This document shows, one piece after another, positions 37,474 to 46,452 of a stretch of 64,000 nucleotides of DNA. Origin of the DNA: Bacteroidota bacterium (GTDB lineage: Bacteria; Bacteroidota; Bacteroidia; Chitinophagales; Chitinophagaceae); contig VGGV01000007.1 in assembly GCA_016868455.1 (NCBI GenBank), forward strand, positions 61,129 through 125,128. Reading direction: 5' to 3'. A program made the position numbers and the translations under genes. Position 1 is the stretch's first letter. Each line of letters begins with the position of its first letter. The notes below the pieces were generated by a model, which saw nothing but the letters and a program-made list of their open reading frames with translations, was not told the DNA's origin and made no database searches.

Positions 37474-38325
37474 ATGGCAGAGATTAAACCAACTGCATCA
37501 GTTAAGGCTACATCTGTTCAACCCAAAAAAACCAGCAATGCCATTTCCTGGATTGCCCCTACCGTATGTATCGTGGCAGGGTATTGCATCTGGCGTTTTA
37601 TTCTGGGCGACCCCAGCGGATTTAAAGAACCGGCAGGCGGGGGTTTCTGGCCCCACCACAAGGGTCCCAAAGACGCCCTTCACCGGATTTATGAAGGCGG
37701 TATCATCGTTCCGCTACTGATTGGAATGCTGCTGATGGTGATTGTGTTTTCCATTGAACGCTACCTTACCATCCGCAAAGCGCTGGGCAGCGGTTCCATC
37801 TCTGATTTTATACGCAAGGTACAGTATCACCTGGCCAACCGTAATGTGGATGCCGCACTGTCTGAATGCGATAAACAAAAGGGCTCTGTGGGTAATGTAA
37901 TGAAAGCAGGTTTGCGCCGTTACAAAGAAATGATCAATGAAGGCGGGCTTACCACCGACCAAAAAGTGCTGGCAATACAAAAAGAAGTGGAAGAAGCTAC
38001 TGCCCTGGAACTGCCGATGCTGCAAAAAAACCTTGTGTTTCTTTCCACCATCACATCAGTTGGTACCCTGGTGGCTCTGTTGGGTACGGTATTGGGTATG
38101 ATCCGTTCATTTGCCGCCCTAGGTGAAGAAGGTGGCGCCGGAGCCGCCAGTGATCTGGCCGTGGGTATCTCTGAGGCCCTATACAATACGGCTCTCGGTA
38201 TCGGTACATCGGCCATCGCTTTGATCATGTATAACGTATTTACAACCAAGATAGACTCTATTACTTATGGCATAGATGAATCAGGCTTCACCCTGACCCA
38301 GAGCTTCGCTTCCCTGTATAAATAA
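37474..38325 (+). CDS. exbB: MotA/TolQ/ExbB proton channel family protein
   Basis: FLSTITSVGTLVALLGTVLGMIRSFAAL; SEALYNTALGIGTSAIALIMYN. Confidence 0.93.
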   Translation: MAEIKPTASVKATSVQPKKTSNAISWIAPTVCIVAGYCIWRFILGDPSGFKEPAGGGFWPHHKGPKDALHRIYEGGIIVPLLIGMLLMVIVFSIERYLTIRKALGSGSISDFIRKVQYHLANRNVDAALSECDKQKGSVGNVMKAGLRRYKEMINEGGLTTDQKVLAIQKEVEEATALELPMLQKNLVFLSTITSVGTLVALLGTVLGMIRSFAALGEEGGAGAASDLAVGISEALYNTALGIGTSAIALIMYNVFTTKIDSITYGIDESGFTLTQSFASLYK

Positions 38326-38387
38326 TCAGGGGCGGAAGGGTATGGAAATGAATAAAAAATTCATCTAAAACGTAAACAAGAAACATT

Positions 38388-39053
38388 ATGCCAAGTGTAA
38401 AGATGCCGAGGCACAGTACGGATACGGATATGACCCCTTTTGTGGACATAGCCTTCCTGATACTTTCGTTTTTCATTATGGCTACCAAATTTAAACCACC
38501 TGAGCCGGTGGAAATTGAAACACCGGCTTCGGTACTGGCTCAAAAGCTCCCTGAAAACAATGCTGTTTTAATTACCATTGATTCTGCCAACAGGGTTTTT
38601 TTCTCGATTATGTCTGAAAAGGATAAAACCAAGTTCGATGATCTCATTAATGAAATCAATACCTCTCAAAATCTTGGTTTAACCCCTGCTGAGATAAACA
38701 ACTTCCGGCTAACTTACGCCGTAGGTGTTCCGTTTGGAGGATTAAAGCAACTGCTTGGCACCCATCCAAAAGAACAAGCCGGTCTGAAACAAACAGGCAT
38801 ACCGGTGCTTGATTCAACCAATAACCAGTTGATTTGGTGGATCAGCGCTGCCAAAAAAGCATTTGCAGGCCAAAAAGGATTTAAATACCTGATAAAGGGT
38901 GATGGCGGTTCCAAATACCCCACATTTGAAGCAGTTATTTCAGCCCTGAAAAAAAATGAAGAGTTCAAGTATAACCTGGTAACAGCACTGGATGATGTGC
39001 CGTCCGGGACTGAATTTGAAAAAACCAGATATTTTAAGCCCAAAGACAAATAA
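38388..39053 (+). CDS. exbD: ExbD/TolR family protein
   Basis: STDTDMTPFVDIAFLILSFFIMATKF. Confidence 0.92.
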   Translation: MPSVKMPRHSTDTDMTPFVDIAFLILSFFIMATKFKPPEPVEIETPASVLAQKLPENNAVLITIDSANRVFFSIMSEKDKTKFDDLINEINTSQNLGLTPAEINNFRLTYAVGVPFGGLKQLLGTHPKEQAGLKQTGIPVLDSTNNQLIWWISAAKKAFAGQKGFKYLIKGDGGSKYPTFEAVISALKKNEEFKYNLVTALDDVPSGTEFEKTRYFKPKDK

Positions 39054-39080
39054 ATTATTTTAAAAAAAATCATTTAAATT

Positions 39081-39719
39081 ATGGCAAGTATTGATACCGG
39101 CGGTGGCGACAGCGGCCATAAAAAAGGCCCGGGAGTGAAGAAGGCCAAAAAGCTTTCAACCCGTGTGGATATGACCCCCATGGTGGACCTTGGCTTCCTG
39201 CTGATTACCTTTTTCGTATTTACAGCTACCATGAGCGAACCCACCACCCTTGACCTGAATATGCCAAAAGACGTGGATGATCCCACTAAGAAAACAGAGG
39301 TTAAGGAATCAGCCGTATTAACCATCCTGCTGGGCAAGGAAAACCATGTTTATTATTATGAAGGCCCGCTGGAAGTAAGCGCCGAAAAAAATAATTTCAA
39401 AAGCTCCACTTTTAAGGAAATCCGGCAAAAAATAATAGACAAAAAAAATGAGGTTAAGAAAAGCTTTAACCCGGCCAGGCTTACTTCCAAAGCATGCGAG
39501 GAGGAAAGAGCTGCTGCCGATAAGAGAGGCGACCCCAACTGGGAAAAAGCCTGCGAGGATATTGATTTTATGGTAATCATAAAACCAACACCCAATGCTA
39601 CCTACAAAAACACGGTGGATATTCTGGATGAAATGACGATTAACCAGGTAAAACGCTATGCGATGGTAAAGGTTTTAAAAGAAGAAATGAACCTTGTTAT
39701 TGCAACCGAAGGCCAATAA
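39081..39719 (+). CDS. exbD: ExbD/TolR family protein
   Basis: STRVDMTPMVDLGFLLITFFVFTATM. Confidence 0.92.
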   Translation: MASIDTGGGDSGHKKGPGVKKAKKLSTRVDMTPMVDLGFLLITFFVFTATMSEPTTLDLNMPKDVDDPTKKTEVKESAVLTILLGKENHVYYYEGPLEVSAEKNNFKSSTFKEIRQKIIDKKNEVKKSFNPARLTSKACEEERAAADKRGDPNWEKACEDIDFMVIIKPTPNATYKNTVDILDEMTINQVKRYAMVKVLKEEMNLVIATEGQ

Positions 39720-39786
39720 GCGGCGTTAAAAATTATGTTACTTTGTGAAAAAAGCTTTGAAACGCATCTAATAAAAAAACTAAATA

Positions 39787-40617
39787 ATGGAAGCCAACAA
39801 TATTTTATCAGCTGATATTCTTGACCTTGTGTTTGAAGGAAGGAATAAGGACTACGGGGCTTATGAGTTGAGGAAAACCTACAATAAACGCATCACCCGT
39901 GCCCTTATCATCACCGCTTCGCTGGCAGCGCTGGCTTTGCTGGGCTCAATATTATCCAGCGCCATGAAAGGAAAGGATGATAAAAAGCTGAAGATAAATG
40001 AAATGACCATACAGGATGTGAGGCAGGATGAAAAGAAAGAGACTCCTCCGCCTCCTCCGCCCCCGCCCCCCAAACAGGAACCGCCCAAAGTGGAGATGAA
40101 GCAGTTTACACCTCCTGTGATTAAAAAGGATGAAGAAGTAGAGCAACCACCTCCGCCTCAGGAAGAACTGAAAGAAGTGAAAATTGCTGAAATCAGCCAG
40201 GAAGGTGTAAAAGATGAAGGTATCGTGGCTCCTACAGTAATTGATGAAGGCAAACAGATTGTGGAAGTAAAGAAAGAGGAAGACGAGAATCATATATTCG
40301 AAAAAGTGGAAATTGATGCCAGTTTTCCCGGCGGTGATTCCAGGTGGCGTCGCTTTCTTGAAACAAACTGTAATGGTCAGGTAGCTTCTGATAACGGTGC
40401 GCCGGAAGGAACATTCACTACCGTCATCCAGTTCGTGGTGGATAAGGAGGGTAATATCAGTGATGTGAGGTCCCTCACCAATCATGGCTATGGTATGGAG
40501 GAAGAAGCCATGCGGGTTATTAAGAAAGGTCCCAAATGGATACCGGCCATTCAAAACGGCCGCCAGGTAAAAGCCTATCGCAGGCAGCCCATTACTTTCC
40601 TGGTAACCGGAGAATAA
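39787..40617 (+). CDS. TonB family energy transducer
   Basis: N-terminal DYGAYELRKTY, TM helix, Pro-rich linker, C-terminal TonB fold TTVIQFVVDKEGNISDVRSLTN. Confidence 0.93.
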   Translation: MEANNILSADILDLVFEGRNKDYGAYELRKTYNKRITRALIITASLAALALLGSILSSAMKGKDDKKLKINEMTIQDVRQDEKKETPPPPPPPPPKQEPPKVEMKQFTPPVIKKDEEVEQPPPPQEELKEVKIAEISQEGVKDEGIVAPTVIDEGKQIVEVKKEEDENHIFEKVEIDASFPGGDSRWRRFLETNCNGQVASDNGAPEGTFTTVIQFVVDKEGNISDVRSLTNHGYGMEEEAMRVIKKGPKWIPAIQNGRQVKAYRRQPITFLVTGE

Positions 40618-40636
40618 AGAAGAAAACTGTTTATAC

Positions 40637-40668
40637 AAAGCCCCTTCAAAAACGGAGGGGCTTTTTCA
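40637..40668 (+). terminator. Rho-independent terminator after tonB
   Basis: AAAGCCCCT...AGGGGCTTTTT. Confidence 0.75.
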
Positions 40669-40688
40669 TTTCAAGTACTTTTGACGGT

Positions 40689-42068
40689 ATGAACAAACTT
40701 TCAGGATGGGAGGATACCATTGTGGCGCTGGCTACCCCGCCGGGTGTGGGCGCCATTGGCGTTATCCGCTTAAGCGGCAGCCGGGTATTTGATATCATGA
40801 ACCCCCTGTTCCCTTCCAAAGACCTTGCAAATCAGCCATCGCATACGCTGCATGTCGGGTTCATAAAAAATGGAGACGAGGTAATGGACGAAGTGGTGAT
40901 AGGAGTTTTTAAAAGGCCTCATTCCTATACGGGTGAAGATGTGGTGGAAATAAGCACCCATGGTTCTCCTTTTATACAGCAGCAAATCATTCAGGCCTGC
41001 TTAAAACAGGGGGCCCGGCCGGCCCGGCCCGGCGAATTCACCCAACGGGCCTTTTTGAACGGTAAAATGGATCTGGCACAGGCTGAGGCAGTGGCCGATC
41101 TGATTGCATCCAACACCCGGGCTTCGCATGAAACGGCGCTGCATACTATGCGGGGAGGTTTTTCCAGGGAACTGAAGATCCTGCGGGAGCAACTGATACA
41201 ATTTTCAGCATTGATTGAACTGGAACTTGATTTCAGCCAGGAAGATGTGGAGTTTGCCGACCGCAAAGACCTGTATGAACTGATCAGTCAACTAAGCAGA
41301 TCAACCAACCAATTGATTGATTCGTTCCAATTGGGAAATGTTATTAAGAACGGTGTAAGTGTAGCGATTGTAGGCAAGCCGAATGCCGGCAAATCAACCC
41401 TGTTGAATGCATTGCTGAATGAGAACCGAGCCATTGTAAGTGAGATAGCCGGCACCACCCGTGATACCATTGAAGAAGTGATCAATATTGACGGCATACT
41501 TTTCCGCCTGATAGATACGGCCGGCATACGGCAGCATACCAGCGATGTGATTGAAAGCATTGGAATGGAAAGAAGCCTGGAAAAGATGAAACAGGCCGGT
41601 TTGGTAGTCTATTTATTTGATGCCAGAGAAGAGCCAGCAGAAATCAGCCGGCTGAAAACGGAACTCAGCCATCAGCAGCTGAACTACCTGCTGGTGGCCA
41701 ACAAAATTGATGCAACGGGAGCAGCGGCGGCAAAAGAAAAATTCAGTGATACGGAAGGCATCATCTTTATATCGGCCAAACAAAATCTGCACACCGAAGT
41801 GCTGAAAGAGCGGATGGTGGATGCTGTGCTGGGCGGGCAGGTAAACACCGAACACAGCGTGGTTACAAATGCCCGTCATTACCATGCACTAAAAGAAGTA
41901 CAGAAATCACTCAATGATATCAGGTCTGGACTTGACCAAAAATTATCCGGCGACCTGCTGGCACTGGATATCCACCGGTGCCTGCATTATCTTGGTGAAA
42001 TAACAGGTGACATCACCAATGAAGATTTGCTTGATTATGTGTTCTCGAAATTCTGTATCGGAAAGTAA
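40689..42068 (+). CDS. mnmE: tRNA modification GTPase MnmE (ORF track start 40536 is too early)
   Basis: EDTIVALATPPGVGAIGVIRLSG; GKPNAGKSTLLNALL; C-terminal FCIGK. Confidence 0.97.
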   Translation: MNKLSGWEDTIVALATPPGVGAIGVIRLSGSRVFDIMNPLFPSKDLANQPSHTLHVGFIKNGDEVMDEVVIGVFKRPHSYTGEDVVEISTHGSPFIQQQIIQACLKQGARPARPGEFTQRAFLNGKMDLAQAEAVADLIASNTRASHETALHTMRGGFSRELKILREQLIQFSALIELELDFSQEDVEFADRKDLYELISQLSRSTNQLIDSFQLGNVIKNGVSVAIVGKPNAGKSTLLNALLNENRAIVSEIAGTTRDTIEEVINIDGILFRLIDTAGIRQHTSDVIESIGMERSLEKMKQAGLVVYLFDAREEPAEISRLKTELSHQQLNYLLVANKIDATGAAAAKEKFSDTEGIIFISAKQNLHTEVLKERMVDAVLGGQVNTEHSVVTNARHYHALKEVQKSLNDIRSGLDQKLSGDLLALDIHRCLHYLGEITGDITNEDLLDYVFSKFCIGK

Positions 42069-42236
42069 AAGCAAAAGAACAGTATTTACAACCGTATTGC
42101 TTCCCAAAAGCAGGTAAATTATCTCATACTTTTTACGACTGGATTTTACTGTGTAAAAAAAATCCGGTTGTACTTCAGCCTGTTTTTTCATGTAAATCAT
42201 TGCTGGCACTTGCTTTGAAATATTATCAGCAAACCA

Positions 42237-42803
42237 ATGTATATGAAAAACATTACATTGTTCCTGCTTTTGGCAGGGTTCTGTTTATTATCATTTGTTG
42301 TCTCTGCACAGCCCCGGCCGGCTATCAAAGCCGGGTTGAATTATGGAGGTTTGAGTGGTTACGACGGAGGCAAGAAAACCGGTATTCATGCAGGGTTTTC
42401 CATGCAATGGACTGTTAACAAGAAATGGACTGTACAGCCGGAACTGCTTTACTCATCAACCGGGCAGCAGTATTCGGCCGAAGAAGCGGAGGTATTGGTT
42501 ACAAAAACCCTTCCTGTAAGCTATGCTGGTTTGCCTGTAATGGTTCAGTATCATTCCGGATCTAAATTTTACCTGGAAGCAGGTCCGCAACTTTCCTTTC
42601 TGCTTACAGCAAAAGATAAAGGCAGTGCGGCAGATAAGGCCGATGTGCGCCGTAACCTCAGCAATACACAATTCGGACTGAACTTAGGAACCGGGATGCA
42701 GATCAGTTCCCGTACCGGTTTTTATGTCCGTTACAGCTTCGGGCCGCTTAGTACAGGCCGGATTTTTATTTCGACTGAAGTAGAATCAGGATTTTATGAA
42801 TAG
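42237..42803 (+). CDS. Outer-membrane beta-barrel (PorT-family-like) protein
   Basis: Signal peptide; IKAGLNYGGLSG; TVQPELLYSSTGQQ; LNLGTGMQIS. Confidence 0.8.
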   Translation: MYMKNITLFLLLAGFCLLSFVVSAQPRPAIKAGLNYGGLSGYDGGKKTGIHAGFSMQWTVNKKWTVQPELLYSSTGQQYSAEEAEVLVTKTLPVSYAGLPVMVQYHSGSKFYLEAGPQLSFLLTAKDKGSAADKADVRRNLSNTQFGLNLGTGMQISSRTGFYVRYSFGPLSTGRIFISTEVESGFYE

Positions 42804-42873
42804 TGAATAATCCGGTTGCAGGTTTTAAAAAGACTGTTGTGCAAAAACTGATGCCATGGATCAATACTGTTAT

Positions 42874-44001
42874 CTATTCATGAACCATGCTTTTTTCACG
42901 GCCGGCAGCAGATGACGGTATCAGCTTAAGTACCCTGTTTAGATTTTTTAGCGTAACAACCATGATAAGCATCGACACCAATAACACCATTAATACCAGT
43001 TCAGGTTTCAGCCACCTGAGCAGCTACATTTCTGTGAGCACAAAGCCATGCAAAAAGCAAATCAGCCTGGCGGCAAAACCATGGCTGAAGCCCTGGTTGG
43101 TGAGCAGATGATGGATATGAGTTTTCTCCGCTTCAAAAGGTGATTTTCCTTTCCATATTCGTATTGTAAATACCCGGATGGTATCAAACACCGGTATCAG
43201 CACTATGCCCAGAACAAACACAGGTGCGTGGGGCCATACTGGGGCCGCAGTATAATGGCTGACCTGCATCAGGCGGATGCACAGCACAGCGGCAACAAAG
43301 CCCAGCAGCAGCGAACCGGTGTCACCCATAAAAATTTTAGCAGGGTTCAGATTAAAATAAAGGAATGCGAGTATACCACCAGCCAGTGCAAAGGCAATCA
43401 GCGCCGTATTGGCATCTCCGCTCATGGTGAGAAAAATACCGAGGGTCATCAGGCTCATAAAACCAATACCGCCGGCCAGGCCGTCAATACCATCAATCAG
43501 GTTAAAAGCATTGGTGATGCCAACTATAACAGTAATGGTAACGGTATATTGTGCCGGTAGCGGAAGCTCCTGTATGCCAAACAATCCTTCAAATGATATG
43601 ATGCGGATACCCGAAAGCGCAATTAATGCTGCCAGACCGAGCTGAATCATAAACTTGTAACGGGCAGGCAGGTCTTTCAGGTCATCAAGAATGCCCAGCC
43701 CAAACAGCACCGCCACAGAAAAGAAAAAACACACCTGCGCAGGCTGGCTGCTGAAGGGAAACCACAGTAACAAACCGGCCATCATACCAGCAGTGATGGC
43801 AATACCACCCATGGTGGGTATGGGTGATGCATGCAGCTTGCGGGCATTGGGTAAATCATACAGGCGGAAACGCCTGATAAAACTGATGATGGGGGGAATA
43901 GACACCAGGGTAACCACAAAGGCGCTGATAAAACAAAACAGGGCAAACTTGTAGTCGTTAAATAACAAATCAAGCTGTAAGAAGTGAATATGGCTTTTCA
44001 T
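42874..44001 (-). pseudogene. MraY/WecA-like glycosyltransferase family 4 (undecaprenyl-phosphate sugar-1-P transferase) interrupted by TAG at 43024-43026
   Basis: NARKLHASPIPTMGGIAI, NAFNLIDGIDGLAGGI, FNLNPAKIFMGDTGSLLLGF, HIHHLL. The same frame continues past TAG with a further TM helix to 42874; the upstream 325 aa may still be functional. Confidence 0.72.
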
Positions 44002-44227
44002 GGAACCCTGCTGGTTTAGTTAGTCGGGTATTGGATTGCATTTCTAAGGTAGAAAGCATCCGTAAAAATGACAAGAGCCTGCTGGTATAAATCGCTCAAA
44101 TGAGCAGGAATACCCCAAAATCGGGGACTTTCCGGTCTCTGTTTTCGGAAATTTCCTGCCAGCTCACCGTATTTTTCACATCTGTTTTATTGCTTCAACA
44201 ACCAATCCAGGGTCCCTGACTGTATTT

Positions 44228-46357
44228 TTGCTGAAAGCCTTTCTTATCACTTCACAGCCGGCAATATTATCCAGCCCCATTGAGTATTTAAAAGGCGTTG
44301 GTCCGCAACGGGCCGATTTGCTGAAAAAGGAGCTGAATATTTTCACCTTCGGCGATTTACTGCAGCATTTTCCTTTCCGGCATATTGACAGGACGAGCAT
44401 TACAAATATTAACGAACTGACTCCCGCAACAGAATATGCACAGGTGGCGGGTGTGCTCCTGCACTATGAACAGCTTGGTCAAAAATCAGGCAGGCGGCTG
44501 GTAGCCGAGTTAAAGGACAAAACAGGAATAATGGAGCTTACCTGGTTTCAGGGTTTAAGCTGGGTGCAGAAAATGCTGGAAACTGGACAGTCCTATCTTG
44601 TATTTGGCCGGGTTACATTTTATAACGGCCGGCCTCAGATCATTCACCCGGAGCTGGAATTATTGAAGACAGTCGGGCAGGGAGCTAAAAATTATCTTGA
44701 ACCGGTATACTCCACTACGGAAAAACTAAAGTCAAAAGGACTGGGGGGGCGGCAAATAGGAAAGCTCACACAACTGCTCATGGGAATGGTGAAGGAAAAG
44801 GATATTCCCGAAATCCTCCCGGGAAAAATTATTAAAGAATTCAAACTGATTGACCGGTATAAAGCTTTCCGGCAGGTTCATTTTCCTCAAACCGCGGATG
44901 AATATGTTGAGGCAGTAAAGCGGTTAAAGTTGGAGGAACTGTTTTTAGCACAATTGAGAATGGCGCTGATCCGCTCGGGCCGGCACCGCTATTCAAAAGG
45001 AGTGGTGTTTGATAGGGTAGGCGACCTTTTTAATAGATTCTACAGGAATTTTCTCCCTTTTCAGCTTACTACTGCGCAAAAAAGGGTTATTAAAGAAATC
45101 AGGGCTGATACGGCCCGTGGCCGGCAAATGAACCGGCTGCTGCAGGGCGATGTGGGAAGCGGAAAAACTATCGTGGCAGTATTGATTATGCTGCTGGCAG
45201 CAGACAATGGCTTTCAGTCATGCCTGATGGCGCCAACAGAAATACTGGCACAGCAGCATTATAATACCATTTCCGCCCTGCTGCAAAAAATGAATATCCG
45301 GGTCAGCCTGCTTACAGGTTCTGCTAAACCGGCAGAGCGGAAAAAATTATTGCAGGAACTGGAAGAAGGGCAACTGGCAATCCTCATTGGCACCCATGCC
45401 GTAATTGAGGATGTGGTGCAGTTTCATAAACTGGGTCTTGTAATCATTGATGAGCAGCACCGGTTTGGGGTGGCGCAAAGGGCCCGGCTCTGGCAAAAAG
45501 CAACGGTACCCCCGCATGTACTTGTTATGACGGCCACACCCATTCCCCGCACTTTGGCCATGACGGCTTATGGCGATTTGGATTACAGTGTGATTGATGA
45601 GTTACCGCCGGGACGGCAACCCATTACTACTGTTCACCGTTATGAATCGCAGCGCAGCAAGGTGATGGATTTTTTGCGAAGTGAAATAGACAAAGGCAGG
45701 CAGGCATATATCATTTTTCCGCTGATTGAAGAGAGTGACAAGCTGGATTATGAAAACCTGATGAAAGGCTATGAAAATGTAAAAGCATACTTCCCGGAGC
45801 CCCGTTACCGGATCAGTATGGTACATGGCCGGCAACCCGCTGAGCAGAAAGAACAAAACATGAAACGGTTTGTTGAACATGACACACGGATCATGGTATC
45901 CACCACGGTAATTGAAGTGGGTGTGGATGTGCCCAATGCCTCGGTAATGGTTATTGAAAGTGCGGAAAAATTCGGGTTGTCCCAGCTTCACCAGCTAAGG
46001 GGCAGGGTGGGGCGGGGTGCCGAAAAGAGCTATTGTATATTAATAACCGGTCCCAAACTGGGTAATGATGCCCGGGAACGCATCAGGGTTTTGGTATCCA
46101 CCGGCAATGGGTTTGAAATTGCAGAAAAAGACCTGGAATTGAGGGGGCCCGGAGAAATTGAGGGCACCAGGCAAAGCGGGGCCTTAAACTTTAAACTGGC
46201 CCATATAGTCCAAGACCGGTCGCTGCTGGAAATAGCGAAAAATATTTCCGCCCGGCTGATTGAAAACGATCCGGAGCTTAATTCGGCAGAAAATTTGCCG
46301 CTGAAAAACTTCCTCCGGATGCAAAAAGGAGCAGTGTTGTGGCGTAAAATTTCATAG
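44228..46357 (+). CDS. recG: ATP-dependent DNA helicase RecG (TTG start)
   Basis: LLQGDVGSGKT, DEQHRFGVAQR, ATPIPRTLAMT, QLRGRVGRG. Confidence 0.97.
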   Translation: MLKAFLITSQPAILSSPIEYLKGVGPQRADLLKKELNIFTFGDLLQHFPFRHIDRTSITNINELTPATEYAQVAGVLLHYEQLGQKSGRRLVAELKDKTGIMELTWFQGLSWVQKMLETGQSYLVFGRVTFYNGRPQIIHPELELLKTVGQGAKNYLEPVYSTTEKLKSKGLGGRQIGKLTQLLMGMVKEKDIPEILPGKIIKEFKLIDRYKAFRQVHFPQTADEYVEAVKRLKLEELFLAQLRMALIRSGRHRYSKGVVFDRVGDLFNRFYRNFLPFQLTTAQKRVIKEIRADTARGRQMNRLLQGDVGSGKTIVAVLIMLLAADNGFQSCLMAPTEILAQQHYNTISALLQKMNIRVSLLTGSAKPAERKKLLQELEEGQLAILIGTHAVIEDVVQFHKLGLVIIDEQHRFGVAQRARLWQKATVPPHVLVMTATPIPRTLAMTAYGDLDYSVIDELPPGRQPITTVHRYESQRSKVMDFLRSEIDKGRQAYIIFPLIEESDKLDYENLMKGYENVKAYFPEPRYRISMVHGRQPAEQKEQNMKRFVEHDTRIMVSTTVIEVGVDVPNASVMVIESAEKFGLSQLHQLRGRVGRGAEKSYCILITGPKLGNDARERIRVLVSTGNGFEIAEKDLELRGPGEIEGTRQSGALNFKLAHIVQDRSLLEIAKNISARLIENDPELNSAENLPLKNFLRMQKGAVLWRKIS

Positions 46358-46452
46358 TATGATGGGAAAGACCGGCTGGGGTTTACAGCATATTTGACAG
46401 AGATATTACAATTGAACTCAATTTGTTAACAGAAGTTTTCAATCCGTTTCTG

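Noticed and set aside
39952-40638. Minus-strand 228-aa ORF antisense to tonB
   Set aside because: Antisense to a clear TonB; Arg/Gly-rich stretch arises from the Pro-codon run.
43024-43026. Global amber (TAG) reassignment as explanation for the TAG interruptions
   Set aside because: TAG ends normal-length genes here (thiolase at 15004-15006, nuoA at 21360-21362, nuoF at 27090-27092); interruptions also involve TAA and frameshifts.
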